NCBI GenBank assembly: GCA_964486455.1
Contig: CAZAMP010000014.1
Coordinates: 25,960 to 89,959 of the forward strand
DNA length: 64,000 nt
Direction of reading: 5' to 3'
From: CAZAMP01 sp964486455
Lineage (GTDB): Bacteria > Eisenbacteria > RBG-16-71-46 > CAZAMP01
Part shown: positions 1-9,006 of the stretch, piece by piece
Layout of the letters: each line of letters opens with the position of its first letter
Numbering within the stretch: the first letter of the stretch is position 1
Program-made: the position numbers and the translations under genes
The notes under the pieces: generated by a model
Databases searched by the model: none
Told to the model about the DNA's origin: nothing
What the model saw: only the letters and a program-made list of their open reading frames with translations

Positions 1-393
1 CTCTGGCGCAACGGCAAGTTCAACCTGAGTCCCGCACAGCTGTGCGACCTTCTCCGCGTTGAGCCGGTTGCGCACGGAGTGCTGACGGCAATCCTGTTTC
101 CCCGAATTACTGGAGCTCCGGGAACGATGCGGCTGCGGAGGCTTTCCCGTGAACGGGCATCGGCCAGGTTGCGCGGCAACCAGTTCCGCGGCCGTTCGTC
201 CCGCAAGTTCGGAGGCCTTTTCGCAAGGCTGGGAGAGAGCATTCATCCCACGAAGTCTGTGATCGCAGCGTTCTCCAGACGACTGGCATCGCTGGTCCCG
301 TGCTATGTGTGCGAGCTCGGATGTGATGTCTACAATGGCGAATTTCGCGTCGAGACGTGCATCACGGGTGGCCGCCAGCCGAACGCGTCGTGA
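1..393 (+). other. Unassigned 5' edge, possible remnant of a truncated gene
   Basis: A reading frame is open from the first base of the window to a stop at 391-393. Its first 20 or so residues include GKFNLSPAQL, which faintly resembles the C-terminal end of IS66-type TnpB proteins, where a basic GRF motif is followed by a short helical LS..QL..LL segment. The rest is Arg/Ser-rich and looks like non-coding GC-rich translation. No ribosome-binding site supports the internal GTG at 79. From about 394 to 635 I see no gene. This could be the decayed end of a gene that starts outside the window, but the resemblance is weak. Confidence 0.15.
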
Positions 394-635
394 AGAGCGA
401 TCCCTGTCAATCGGTCCAGCGTTTCGTCGAACGATGATGTTGCCGGGACCACCGCCGTGACGAGGCGGGTACGACCGAGGGGCTCAAGGCCGGCGACGAG
501 ACGGCTTGAAAGCGCCCGATCCGAACGCTACGCTGCGACCTCGTCGTAGAGCGTCATTCAGAAGAACCGAGCTTCCGAGAGGCCGAGGGCCGTAGCGAGC
601 TCGGAGGCATTGTCTCCGAAGAAGGACGGATTCGG

Positions 636-2444
636 GTGCGTGCACGCGAGAGCCTCCGCGCATGGCTCGGCCATCGCCTCCTCCCTCTGCATCTCGCCGT
701 CTTGTCGATGATCCTCACCTCTCCGGCCCTGCTCGGTGGGTTTCTGCTCGACGATCATTTTCAGAGGCTGACCATGATCGGTCATCCCGGAATCGACTAC
801 TCCGGCTGGCAGCTCTTCTCGGCTCTGAGCGGCAATAGTGAGCTGACCCAACGCTTCATCGAGAACGGTTTTCTGCCGTGGTGGACGCCCGATACGTTCG
901 CTTTCGCTTTCTTTCGTCCGCTCAGCCTTTTGACCATGTGGCTCGACTACCGGTTGTGGCCCGACTCCGCGATGCTGATGCACGCACATAGCCTGCTGTG
1001 GTTCGGGCTTCTCGTGGCCGTCGCCGCGGTCATCTACCGGAGGTTCATGGGTGCCACCTGGGTCGCCGGTCTCGCCGCGCTGATCTACGCGATCGATGAA
1101 GCACACGCGATCCCGGCGATCTGGCTGGCGAACCGGAACGCGCTCCTCGCGACACTGTTCGGTCTCTTGGCCATCCTCGCGCACGATCGCTGGCGACGGG
1201 GAGGGGCAAGGCTGGGTGCGCTGGTGAGCCCCGTCTGTCTTGCGCTGGGGTTACTCTCCGGCGAGGTGGCGTTCGGGGCGCTCGCCTATCTCATTGCGCA
1301 TGCCCTCTTCCTGGACACGGGACGCGTGCGTCGTCGTCTGCTGGCGCTGTTCGCTCCCGCTCTCGTCGTGGGAGCCTGGATCGTCTACTACCATGTCAAC
1401 GAGTTCGGTGTCAGCGGATCCGACCTCTACTCGGATCCCATGGGCGACCCATTGGCGTTTGCCGGCGCAATCGCTGGACGCGCGCCCTTCCTGTTGATGG
1501 GGCAGTGGTCCTCTCTTCCCGCGGGATTGGGATTGTTTCCTTCTGCCGGGTTTGGAGGGTTCCTGTGGTGGCTCGCCGCCATCATCGTCATCCTGGTGGG
1601 AGTGGTGGTCGTCCCATTGCTTCGCCGGGATCGCGTTGCGCGCTTCTGGTGCTTCGGCATGCTCGTCTCTCTCGTTCCCGCCTGCACGGTGGCTCCCTCC
1701 AACCGGCTGCTCTTCTTCGTGGGACTCGGCGCAATGGGGCTTCTGGCGCGGATTGTGGCCGGCGTCATCGATCACGAGATGGAAGCGGTGACGCCCACCG
1801 GCCGCGGGCGTTTCTATCGATCCGTTGCGAAGGTCTGCCTCGTCATGCACCTCGTGTCTGCTCCGATTATCTTGCTGGCCGCGCCGTTCCTGATGAAGCG
1901 AATGGAAAACCGCATGTCGAGGGCGATCCAATCGCTGCCCGCTGATCCGGCCGTGAAAGGGCAAGAGTTCGTTGTCATCAACACTCCGGATTTTCTCATG
2001 CACGTGATGAACATTCGGGTGGTGACGGCCCTCGAGGGCGGACCGCTCATGCGACGGGTGCGGGCGTTGTCCTCGGGGCCGACCGCGCTCGAGATGTCGC
2101 GTCTCGACGATCGAACCCTTCGCGTGCGCGCCGCCGAAGGGCTGAGCTGCGGTCCTATCGGCAAGCTGTTCTACGACCCGCGGAATCCGACGTCGGTCGG
2201 GGACGTCGTTCGGCTGACGGGGATGACGGTTGAGGTCACCGCCATCACGGATGACGGTCGCGCTCAGGAGGCGATCTACCGCTTCTCCGTTCCCCTGGAC
2301 GACCCGTCGCTCCGCTGGCTCCAGTGGAGAGAAGGGGTCTACATCCCCTTCAATCCTCCGCCTGCCGGAGAGTCGATCCTCGTCCGGCGAGTGAAGAGTC
2401 CCTTCCCGGGGTATGATCGCTTTCCGCGCTGGCTGACGGAATGA
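636..2444 (+). CDS. Polytopic membrane protein, GT-C glycosyltransferase-like (paralogue of the 2447-4294 gene)
   Basis: A 602-aa integral membrane protein with about ten hydrophobic segments over residues 15-430 and a soluble C-terminal domain of roughly 160 residues. The first predicted extracytoplasmic loop carries an acidic pair (LLDDHFQRL). This layout is typical of GT-C glycosyltransferases that use polyprenyl-phosphate sugars, though no named family is certain. The GTG start has AAGGACGGA a few bases upstream. The protein is a clear paralogue of the convergent gene that ends 2 bp away: both share LPWW, RLWPD, HAHS and HDRWRRGG at matching positions. It may act on the product of the neighbouring lipid-synthase operon or modify cell-surface glycans; the substrate cannot be read from the sequence. 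An O-antigen ligase or flippase-like role is also possible. Confidence 0.7.
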   Translation: MRARESLRAWLGHRLLPLHLAVLSMILTSPALLGGFLLDDHFQRLTMIGHPGIDYSGWQLFSALSGNSELTQRFIENGFLPWWTPDTFAFAFFRPLSLLTMWLDYRLWPDSAMLMHAHSLLWFGLLVAVAAVIYRRFMGATWVAGLAALIYAIDEAHAIPAIWLANRNALLATLFGLLAILAHDRWRRGGARLGALVSPVCLALGLLSGEVAFGALAYLIAHALFLDTGRVRRRLLALFAPALVVGAWIVYYHVNEFGVSGSDLYSDPMGDPLAFAGAIAGRAPFLLMGQWSSLPAGLGLFPSAGFGGFLWWLAAIIVILVGVVVVPLLRRDRVARFWCFGMLVSLVPACTVAPSNRLLFFVGLGAMGLLARIVAGVIDHEMEAVTPTGRGRFYRSVAKVCLVMHLVSAPIILLAAPFLMKRMENRMSRAIQSLPADPAVKGQEFVVINTPDFLMHVMNIRVVTALEGGPLMRRVRALSSGPTALEMSRLDDRTLRVRAAEGLSCGPIGKLFYDPRNPTSVGDVVRLTGMTVEVTAITDDGRAQEAIYRFSVPLDDPSLRWLQWREGVYIPFNPPPAGESILVRRVKSPFPGYDRFPRWLTE

Positions 2445-2446
2445 GC

Positions 2447-4294
2447 CTAGAGCGGGCCCGTCTCCAGACGATGGACGCCCATCCACTTGCGGGACGAGAA
2501 GAAGTGCTTGTCGCTCGCTCCGGCCAAATCCCCGATCGTCGTTTCCGTCAGGCGCACACTTTCGCCGACGCCCGGCAGCGTGAACGGCACCAGGTTGTCG
2601 TCTGACCACGTGAGCCAGTGATTCGCAGCCGCTTCAAGTTCTTTGTCGAAGCGAAACCTCACGCGTGTCGGTCGGCTCCTCTCGTCCACGTCGAGCACGT
2701 CGATGCTCACGTTTGAGAGGCGCACGGAATCGCCGGCCGCGAAGGGGTAGGCCACCGGCCCTCGGAACATCTGTGCCCATGGTTTGGAAACAAACGTCTT
2801 CTCTGACCGGAGAACCAGCGTTCGCGCGTCCGTCCTCTTCAGTTCCACGGTCCCGACGCCGGCATGGAGCGTCATGAGAGCGCGAGGGGAGGGCCACCGG
2901 AGCGACGATCGCACATAGGGAATCGAATGGAGCCACACATCGCTCGGCAGCGTCACAATGATCACGTCCTCGTCGGCGACGCCGGGGCTCTTGGGAATGT
3001 CGTCGTGGAGACGCATCACGTGATCGTGATACGCGGCCATCCAAAACTCCCCGGGAACGCCCATAAGGGGCGGGAGAATCACAAAACCCAGGATCCACAG
3101 CGCAAACAGCAGTTTCGCGGGTCGCCGCCGGCGCGTCCGGCCGGTCAGCCACGGGGATTTCGATACGTAGGCATGGATGAAGTGGGCGACGAGCGCCAGT
3201 CCACCCAGGCCGGGAATGAACAACAGACGGTACTCGGGGAGTGCGGCACATGCGGGGAGCAACGAGAGCACCATACCGACGCTCCAGAAGCGCATCATGC
3301 GGTCTCGTCGTATCTGGGGCCAGAGCATCCAGGCAATGAACACCATCGTGACCACCACACTCACTCCGTAAGCATTCACCTCTCGCGGAGTCATGATCAT
3401 CCGAGCCCCGGGATGCACTGCCGCGAACTGAGCCATCAGCAGCGCGGGCATTCGCACAATGCTTTGGGAGAGGTACTGCATGGGAACTCGAGTGGGATCC
3501 AGGTATATGCCGGACCCGTCCACACCGTAGCCGAGGTGAACATACGCGACGCGCCACACGACAACGATCACGGCGTATGGGATCAAGCTCACCAGGCGCG
3601 ACTTTCGTGATCGTTCATCGACGAAGAGCGCGTAGGCGAACAGGTAGCCTGCCACCCCGATCCCTGCTTCGCAGGACATTAGACTTGCGGCGAAACAGAG
3701 AGAGGCCAGCAGCGCCCCTGACCCCCGGCCGCCGCGGCGCCATCGGTCATGGAACAGAAGAGCCAGCACGGCGAACAAGCATGTGATGATCGAGTTGCGG
3801 GACGAGACCCAGCTGGCGGCTATTACATGGGCGTCGTCGATCACGTACATCAGTGCGGCCAGGGCGGCGACCCATATGGGGGTGAAGAACCGCCGATAAA
3901 AGCATGCCACCACCAGCGCGAGAGCGACGTACCAGAAGATACTATGGGCATGGACGAGCACGGTGTTGTCCGGCCAGAGGCGGTGATCCAGCCAGTGCGT
4001 CAGCGCTGAGATTGGGCGCCAGAAGGCCAGACGGAGCGATGGCACGGACCACCACGGCAGGAGGCCACGTTCCATGGCGGCGGCGTTCCGCTCAACGTCA
4101 CCGTCGGCGAAGGTGAAGATGTTCAGTGAGTCCTGCGAGAATTCCGGCAAACCGGGATATCCTTGCAGGACCATTCGGAGGTAGTGGTCGTCCGCGGTCA
4201 GACCCGACCAGAGCGATGGCACCAGCAGAACGGCCCCGATGATCGGTGTCCAGAGGCGAAAGTCCCAGCGCTCCAGCCACGTTCGGAATCTCAT
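2447..4294 (-). CDS. Polytopic membrane protein, GT-C glycosyltransferase-like, third gene of the lipid-synthase operon
   Basis: A 615-aa polytopic membrane protein. The reading frame extends further upstream, but ATG at 4294 is chosen because it forms an ATGA overlap with the stop of the upstream synthase gene. The residues after it (MRFRTWLERWDF) lead straight into the first membrane helix. The first loop contains ADDHYLRM, an acidic pair like that in GT-C enzymes. About ten hydrophobic helices follow, then a soluble C-terminal domain of about 170 residues. It is a paralogue of the gene at 636-2444. Translational coupling to two lipid/polyketide synthases suggests it glycosylates or transfers the lipid they make, or exports it. 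That role is inferred from context; the catalytic class is inferred from topology and the DD motif. Confidence 0.72.
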   Translation of the reverse strand: MRFRTWLERWDFRLWTPIIGAVLLVPSLWSGLTADDHYLRMVLQGYPGLPEFSQDSLNIFTFADGDVERNAAAMERGLLPWWSVPSLRLAFWRPISALTHWLDHRLWPDNTVLVHAHSIFWYVALALVVACFYRRFFTPIWVAALAALMYVIDDAHVIAASWVSSRNSIITCLFAVLALLFHDRWRRGGRGSGALLASLCFAASLMSCEAGIGVAGYLFAYALFVDERSRKSRLVSLIPYAVIVVVWRVAYVHLGYGVDGSGIYLDPTRVPMQYLSQSIVRMPALLMAQFAAVHPGARMIMTPREVNAYGVSVVVTMVFIAWMLWPQIRRDRMMRFWSVGMVLSLLPACAALPEYRLLFIPGLGGLALVAHFIHAYVSKSPWLTGRTRRRRPAKLLFALWILGFVILPPLMGVPGEFWMAAYHDHVMRLHDDIPKSPGVADEDVIIVTLPSDVWLHSIPYVRSSLRWPSPRALMTLHAGVGTVELKRTDARTLVLRSEKTFVSKPWAQMFRGPVAYPFAAGDSVRLSNVSIDVLDVDERSRPTRVRFRFDKELEAAANHWLTWSDDNLVPFTLPGVGESVRLTETTIGDLAGASDKHFFSSRKWMGVHRLETGPL

Positions 4295-7200
4295 GATCGC
4301 GCTGCTAGCTCCGCGCAGAGCGAGGCGAGGGCGAACACGTTTCCATTGGAGCACCAGGTTGCGACGTGAATCTCCTGAGGCGGCTGACCATGCCGCACCA
4401 CCATGGTTCCATCTGACTCGACCCGATCGACCACAAACGCCTTCGGTCGTCCACCCAGCCCCGTCGCCAGAGCCTTGGAAGCGGCTTCCTTCGCGCACCA
4501 GACGCGCATCACCCACTCGGGATCTCCGTCGCCCCCGATTTCAGCGATCCGACGGACTTCGGTCGCCGTCGCGAAATCATCGAGCCTCAGGTCGTTGTCG
4601 GCATTCAGGATCTCGACATCGATCCCGACCGGGGAAGACGAGACCGCTGCCGCGGCAATCCGGTCTTTGTGCGTGATGCTAACGAAGGGAGCAGTGCCAT
4701 GACCGTCGGGCAGCTCGAGCACCGGTCGTCCATTCGGGTCGTTCGCCACGTTCACCAGAATGGGATGCAGCATCGCTTCACCCGTGCGGCGCGCCAGCCA
4801 CGTCCGCGCGGTGTCCTTGGCCACGATGCGGCCCATCAGCCATTCCCGCATCTTTCGGAGGCCGCCCTCCAATTGCACAAACTCCTCCCACTCGGTGCCG
4901 TCGAGTGCGAACCGGGCGAATCGGTCGGGGGCCGCATCCCGTAGCAGCGATCGGGGCAACACCATGGCGATCGCGTCGTCCTGGCGGTCGGGAACGGCGA
5001 GTTCCTGGGACACCGCCCGCTGAGTCGGCATCCGCCGAAACAGCAGCAGCGGTTTGCCGTAGCGAAAGAGTATGTCCTGCCAGGCGGCAACGCGGAACCA
5101 AACGCGTCCCTGTCCGTCCTGGACCTCCATGTTTCCCACAATGCGACGCTCGTCGAAGTTGAAGTCCGTGATCTCCGCGCGGGCGGGAACACGCGTCCCC
5201 GGCGGCGGGGGCGTCCGGTAGAACTCGATCGTCTCGATGCTCACCGGCAGCATATCCACACCCCTGTCGAAAAAGATCGAGGCCAGGAGCTGCCCCGTTC
5301 CATCGAGCGCGACGGGATCGAACATCAAATGGGGGTGATCTGTGTTGCGGAAAAGGGTGTCGGGTCCTAGAACCTCCAGCTCCCCCATGATCCCCTGATC
5401 GCCCCGGGTCTCGAGAGCGGAGACGCATTGGAAGCGGGGACCGTGAAAGGTGTGTCGCTCCAGGTAGAGGCGTTCGGCGGTCATGGGAAGCGCGTGCGGG
5501 TTTGTGAGCTCGGTGAAGCCTAGATCCAAGGTCTGGCGGTAGCGCGTTCCGAATCGAACAGTGGTGCTGGCCGAGACGTCGTCATCCACGAGCACCGTTG
5601 CCTGGATCTCAACGAGGTCCTCTTCGGTGGAAACGACCTCGGCCTCCACGCGAACGTCGAGGACATCGATGTCATCGAGCGCGATCCACTTCCTCGCGTG
5701 CACCTTCTCGAAACCGAGCAAGAGCCGGCCGGGAGCGAGGCATGCCCCGGTCTCGGCAAGCATCTCGAGGGTCATGGTGAGTGGGACCACGGGGAAGCGT
5801 TTGCGTAGGGGCCTAGGGTGATGGTCACCGATGAAGGCGTGGTCTTCCAGAAAGAGGTCTTCGTTCAGATCGAAACGACGCACATGAACGATCTTTCGGC
5901 CGGGCTCGAAGTGAACGACTCGGCCGACAAGCGGCGAGCCCGCTGCCGAGCGAACTTGCCCGTCGGTCTCGACCTTGGACGTCGAGGGTTGCGTCGATGC
6001 GGGCGAACTGCCCTGGACGTGCAGCGGTGGATAGTAGAGCACGAGCGGAACGGTGCCCTTCGACTTCTCCGCGGGATCGCGTGGCGCGTCCAACGGCAAC
6101 TCGCGCGGCTGCCGCGCTTCGAAGAGTCCGGTGAGGTTCATCGGCACGCCGGCGGCAAAGAGAGTGCCGCAAAGGCGGTTGAGCTGGGTGATGGGGTCGC
6201 GGTAGTCGACGTCGAGAGCCACACAGATGACGTCCTTCCGGTCAAGGCTGCCCCTGATGTTCGCCGCGAGAGTTCCCGTGCCGACCTGGATGAAAACTCG
6301 AGCGCCGTCCTCGTACATCCGCTCCACCGTATTCCAGAAGCGAACGGCGTGTGTGAAGTTGGACGCAAGCGCCGATCTCAGCTTCTTCAGATCGTTGGGA
6401 ATGGGGGAGGCGGTGATGGTGGAGTACACGGTGATCTGCGGCTTGCGCAGCTTTGGAGTCTTTCCCTCCATCGCGAGGAATCGTCGTTTCTCTTTGCCGA
6501 CAAGCGGCGTGTGGACCGGAGGGAAAGGCAATGCTTGGGCCAGAATCTCCTGCTCTCGCGCCACACGTACCAGATCGTTGATCTCTTTTTCGGGGCCGCC
6601 GACGATCAGCGTTTCCTTGGACTGATAGACCGCGATGTGAATGTTCTTGATGCCTTCCAGCAGAGTGGCCAACCGCTCTTCGGTCGTGCCGATGAACGCC
6701 CAGCGACCCGTGTCGGAGAAGCGCAGCTTCTGATACGAGTCCAGATCGAGGTACTTCAACATCCTGGGCACGACATCATCGAAATCCACCATACCGGACG
6801 CGCAGAGAGCGGAAACGTCTCCCAGGCTCAGTCCGCAGAGCATCCCCACGGGGATCCCCAGAGGCTCCAGCAGCCTCCATCCGGCCCAGTTGCTGGCCAA
6901 CATCCCCATGGCGGAGAGTAGGCGCTCCTCAGGATGAACCGGCTCATCCGAAGCGGTCACGCTGACGAGCGGTGCGACGATGGCGAATCGCTCCCGCAGT
7001 CGCTTTCGCTCTTCCTCCGAGAGGTGAGCGGGCGGCTGAAGCAAGAAGCTCGTAGGCAGCGGGTCGTCGGGGTGCGAGTCTCGGGCGTCCACGAGATCGA
7101 ACACGTCGCGAAGGCGCGGGTGATGCGCGCAGAGCGTCATCAGGTGATCGGGGTAGTTTCCGATCAGCCCGGGAAAAGCCAGGCCCGGGAAGAACGCGGC

Positions 7201-9006
7201 GACGCTTCCGGGTGGTCGCGAAACAACCTCGCCGAAAAAGACACCATCCGTTTCCGAAGAAGCGACCTGCCCCCGATCCAACTGCGCAGCCAAAGGCTCG
7301 AGCTTGGCAGTAAGGTCTTCTAGCCCATCGACGACCACCGCCAGCTTGCAGCTCGCTTCGAGATCGACACCATTCGCGAGCGTGTATGCCAGGTCCTCCA
7401 GCGTGAACGGTTGCTGATCCTCGGTCACGAAGTGCACAACGCGCCGGACGCGTTCGGCGAGGGCCCGAGGTGTCGGGCCGCAGAACACGAGCAACTCGGA
7501 AGGTCTCTCCAGGTTCGAACAGGGAGGCCTCGCCAGGGCCGGTTCGCTTTCCGCCACACTCGGTTCGATCGCGGAGCCCGGCACCGAGACGCCCGCGGCC
7601 TTGCCGGTGACCACTTCCTCCAGAATGACGTGAGAGTTGATGCCTCCGAAGCCGAACGCATTGATTCCCGCGCGACGGGGCGAGCCGCCGGGAGCGTGCA
7701 CCCATGCGCGGGGGGCTGTGTTCACGTAGAACGGTGCGTCCGCAAGCTCGGGATGCGGCGAGTCGCAGTGCAGGCTGGGTGGAAGAATCCTGTTGCTCAA
7801 CGAGAGCGTGGTCTTGATGAACGAGGCGATGCCCGCGGCCGGCATCGTGTGCCCGATCATCGATTTCACGGAGCCCATGACCCGGGTCGCGTAGCGGCTC
7901 TTGCGCCTTCCGAAAACCGACTTGATGGTTTGCAGCTCGGCTGCGTCTCCGGGGGGCGTACCCGTCCCGTGGGCTTCGAGATATCCAATCGTGTCCGGAT
8001 CCACGCCGGCATCAAGGTACGCGTTTTCCAGAGCCTGCACCTGTCCGCGAGACGAGGGTGCCAGGATTGCCGTGTCGGCTCCATCGCCCGCGCTGCCGGC
8101 TCCCTTGATGATCGCATAGACGCGATCGCCATCGCGGCGTGCGTCCTCCAACCGCTTGAGAGCCACAGCGCCCGCGCCCTCTCCGATCAATAGGCCGTCG
8201 GCGGATTGATCGAAGGGACGTATGCCGCCGCTGGGAGACACGGCCATGATCTTGTCGAACATGTACCAAAACGACGGGACCTGGGTGAAGTTGATGCCGC
8301 AGGCCAGTGCCAGGTCGCAGAGATCCTCGCGTAGACGTCGCACCGCCTGTTCGACCGAGATCAATGAAGAGGCGCACGCCGCGTCCACGATGTAGGCCGA
8401 CCCCTGAAGATCGAGGCGGTTGGCTGTTCGGCTGGCGACGAGATTGGGGATCGCCGTGACCAAGGCGTCGATGTCGCGTTCGGGCAGGCTTGCATGCATG
8501 TCCGCGACGAACGCGTCAAGATCGGACGGGCCGAGCATGGGAAACTGACGTCCAATGTAGCGCCGCAGGCGGTCGATCAAATCCGCGCGCAGGAAGATCT
8601 CCATCACCTTGTCGCTCATGTATCCGCCGCGGCCGACGATGACGTCGGTGCGGGATCGGGCGGGGTGATCCTCGCCAATGCCCGCGTCCTTCAATGCGTC
8701 GTCGATCACTGCGAGTAGAATGAACTGGTCCGCGTCTCCGCGTCCGGCCACCGAAGGCATGACCTTGTAGCGCAGGGCATCGAAATGGAAGGGTGTGGGG
8801 ATGAACCCGCCGCGCCGGCAGCCGATGTGCGCATGGTGGTCCGGCGGCAATTCCAAATTGCGACTGCCGGGCCATCGGTCGTGAGGAAGCTCGCGAATGG
8901 CGTCGATACCGTTGGCGATGTTGTGCCAATAGCGCGCCAGATTCGGGGCATCCGGGAAGACGCACGCCATGCCGACGACGGCAACGTCCCTGCTATTGCT
9001 TGTCAT
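4291..9006 (-). CDS. Type I PKS / PUFA-synthase-like protein: KS, AT-like, dehydratase, phosphopantetheinyl transferase
   Basis: A 1571-aa multidomain synthase. The ATG at 9006 gives a 4-bp ATGA overlap with the upstream synthase. Residues 5-460 form a ketosynthase with the full triad: DAACASS Cys near 210, EAHGTGT His, and the GHTMPAAG His. Residues 600-960 look like an acyltransferase, but the usual FPGQG motif reads FPGLAFPG and the nucleophile elbow is GLSLGD, so the Ser is kept without the preceding His. Residues 1030-1290 form a hotdog dehydratase with DHAFIGDHHP and a DGTGQ element. The C-terminus (about 1400-1571) is an Sfp-type phosphopantetheinyl transferase with both signatures, VGIDVE and WCAKEAASK. 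It presumably supplies condensation and dehydration and activates the partner ACP. The KS resembles those of PUFA and heterocyst-glycolipid synthases. The product is unknown. Confidence 0.88.
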   Translation of the reverse strand: MTSNSRDVAVVGMACVFPDAPNLARYWHNIANGIDAIRELPHDRWPGSRNLELPPDHHAHIGCRRGGFIPTPFHFDALRYKVMPSVAGRGDADQFILLAVIDDALKDAGIGEDHPARSRTDVIVGRGGYMSDKVMEIFLRADLIDRLRRYIGRQFPMLGPSDLDAFVADMHASLPERDIDALVTAIPNLVASRTANRLDLQGSAYIVDAACASSLISVEQAVRRLREDLCDLALACGINFTQVPSFWYMFDKIMAVSPSGGIRPFDQSADGLLIGEGAGAVALKRLEDARRDGDRVYAIIKGAGSAGDGADTAILAPSSRGQVQALENAYLDAGVDPDTIGYLEAHGTGTPPGDAAELQTIKSVFGRRKSRYATRVMGSVKSMIGHTMPAAGIASFIKTTLSLSNRILPPSLHCDSPHPELADAPFYVNTAPRAWVHAPGGSPRRAGINAFGFGGINSHVILEEVVTGKAAGVSVPGSAIEPSVAESEPALARPPCSNLERPSELLVFCGPTPRALAERVRRVVHFVTEDQQPFTLEDLAYTLANGVDLEASCKLAVVVDGLEDLTAKLEPLAAQLDRGQVASSETDGVFFGEVVSRPPGSVAAFFPGLAFPGLIGNYPDHLMTLCAHHPRLRDVFDLVDARDSHPDDPLPTSFLLQPPAHLSEEERKRLRERFAIVAPLVSVTASDEPVHPEERLLSAMGMLASNWAGWRLLEPLGIPVGMLCGLSLGDVSALCASGMVDFDDVVPRMLKYLDLDSYQKLRFSDTGRWAFIGTTEERLATLLEGIKNIHIAVYQSKETLIVGGPEKEINDLVRVAREQEILAQALPFPPVHTPLVGKEKRRFLAMEGKTPKLRKPQITVYSTITASPIPNDLKKLRSALASNFTHAVRFWNTVERMYEDGARVFIQVGTGTLAANIRGSLDRKDVICVALDVDYRDPITQLNRLCGTLFAAGVPMNLTGLFEARQPRELPLDAPRDPAEKSKGTVPLVLYYPPLHVQGSSPASTQPSTSKVETDGQVRSAAGSPLVGRVVHFEPGRKIVHVRRFDLNEDLFLEDHAFIGDHHPRPLRKRFPVVPLTMTLEMLAETGACLAPGRLLLGFEKVHARKWIALDDIDVLDVRVEAEVVSTEEDLVEIQATVLVDDDVSASTTVRFGTRYRQTLDLGFTELTNPHALPMTAERLYLERHTFHGPRFQCVSALETRGDQGIMGELEVLGPDTLFRNTDHPHLMFDPVALDGTGQLLASIFFDRGVDMLPVSIETIEFYRTPPPPGTRVPARAEITDFNFDERRIVGNMEVQDGQGRVWFRVAAWQDILFRYGKPLLLFRRMPTQRAVSQELAVPDRQDDAIAMVLPRSLLRDAAPDRFARFALDGTEWEEFVQLEGGLRKMREWLMGRIVAKDTARTWLARRTGEAMLHPILVNVANDPNGRPVLELPDGHGTAPFVSITHKDRIAAAAVSSSPVGIDVEILNADNDLRLDDFATATEVRRIAEIGGDGDPEWVMRVWCAKEAASKALATGLGGRPKAFVVDRVESDGTMVVRHGQPPQEIHVATWCSNGNVFALASLCAELAARS

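Noticed and set aside
1251..2609. Long open frame on the minus strand (about 450 codons)
   Set aside because: It lies antisense to the GT-C-like gene, has an Arg/His/Pro/Gly-rich composition typical of GC-rich reverse frames, and shows no domain or ribosome-binding site.
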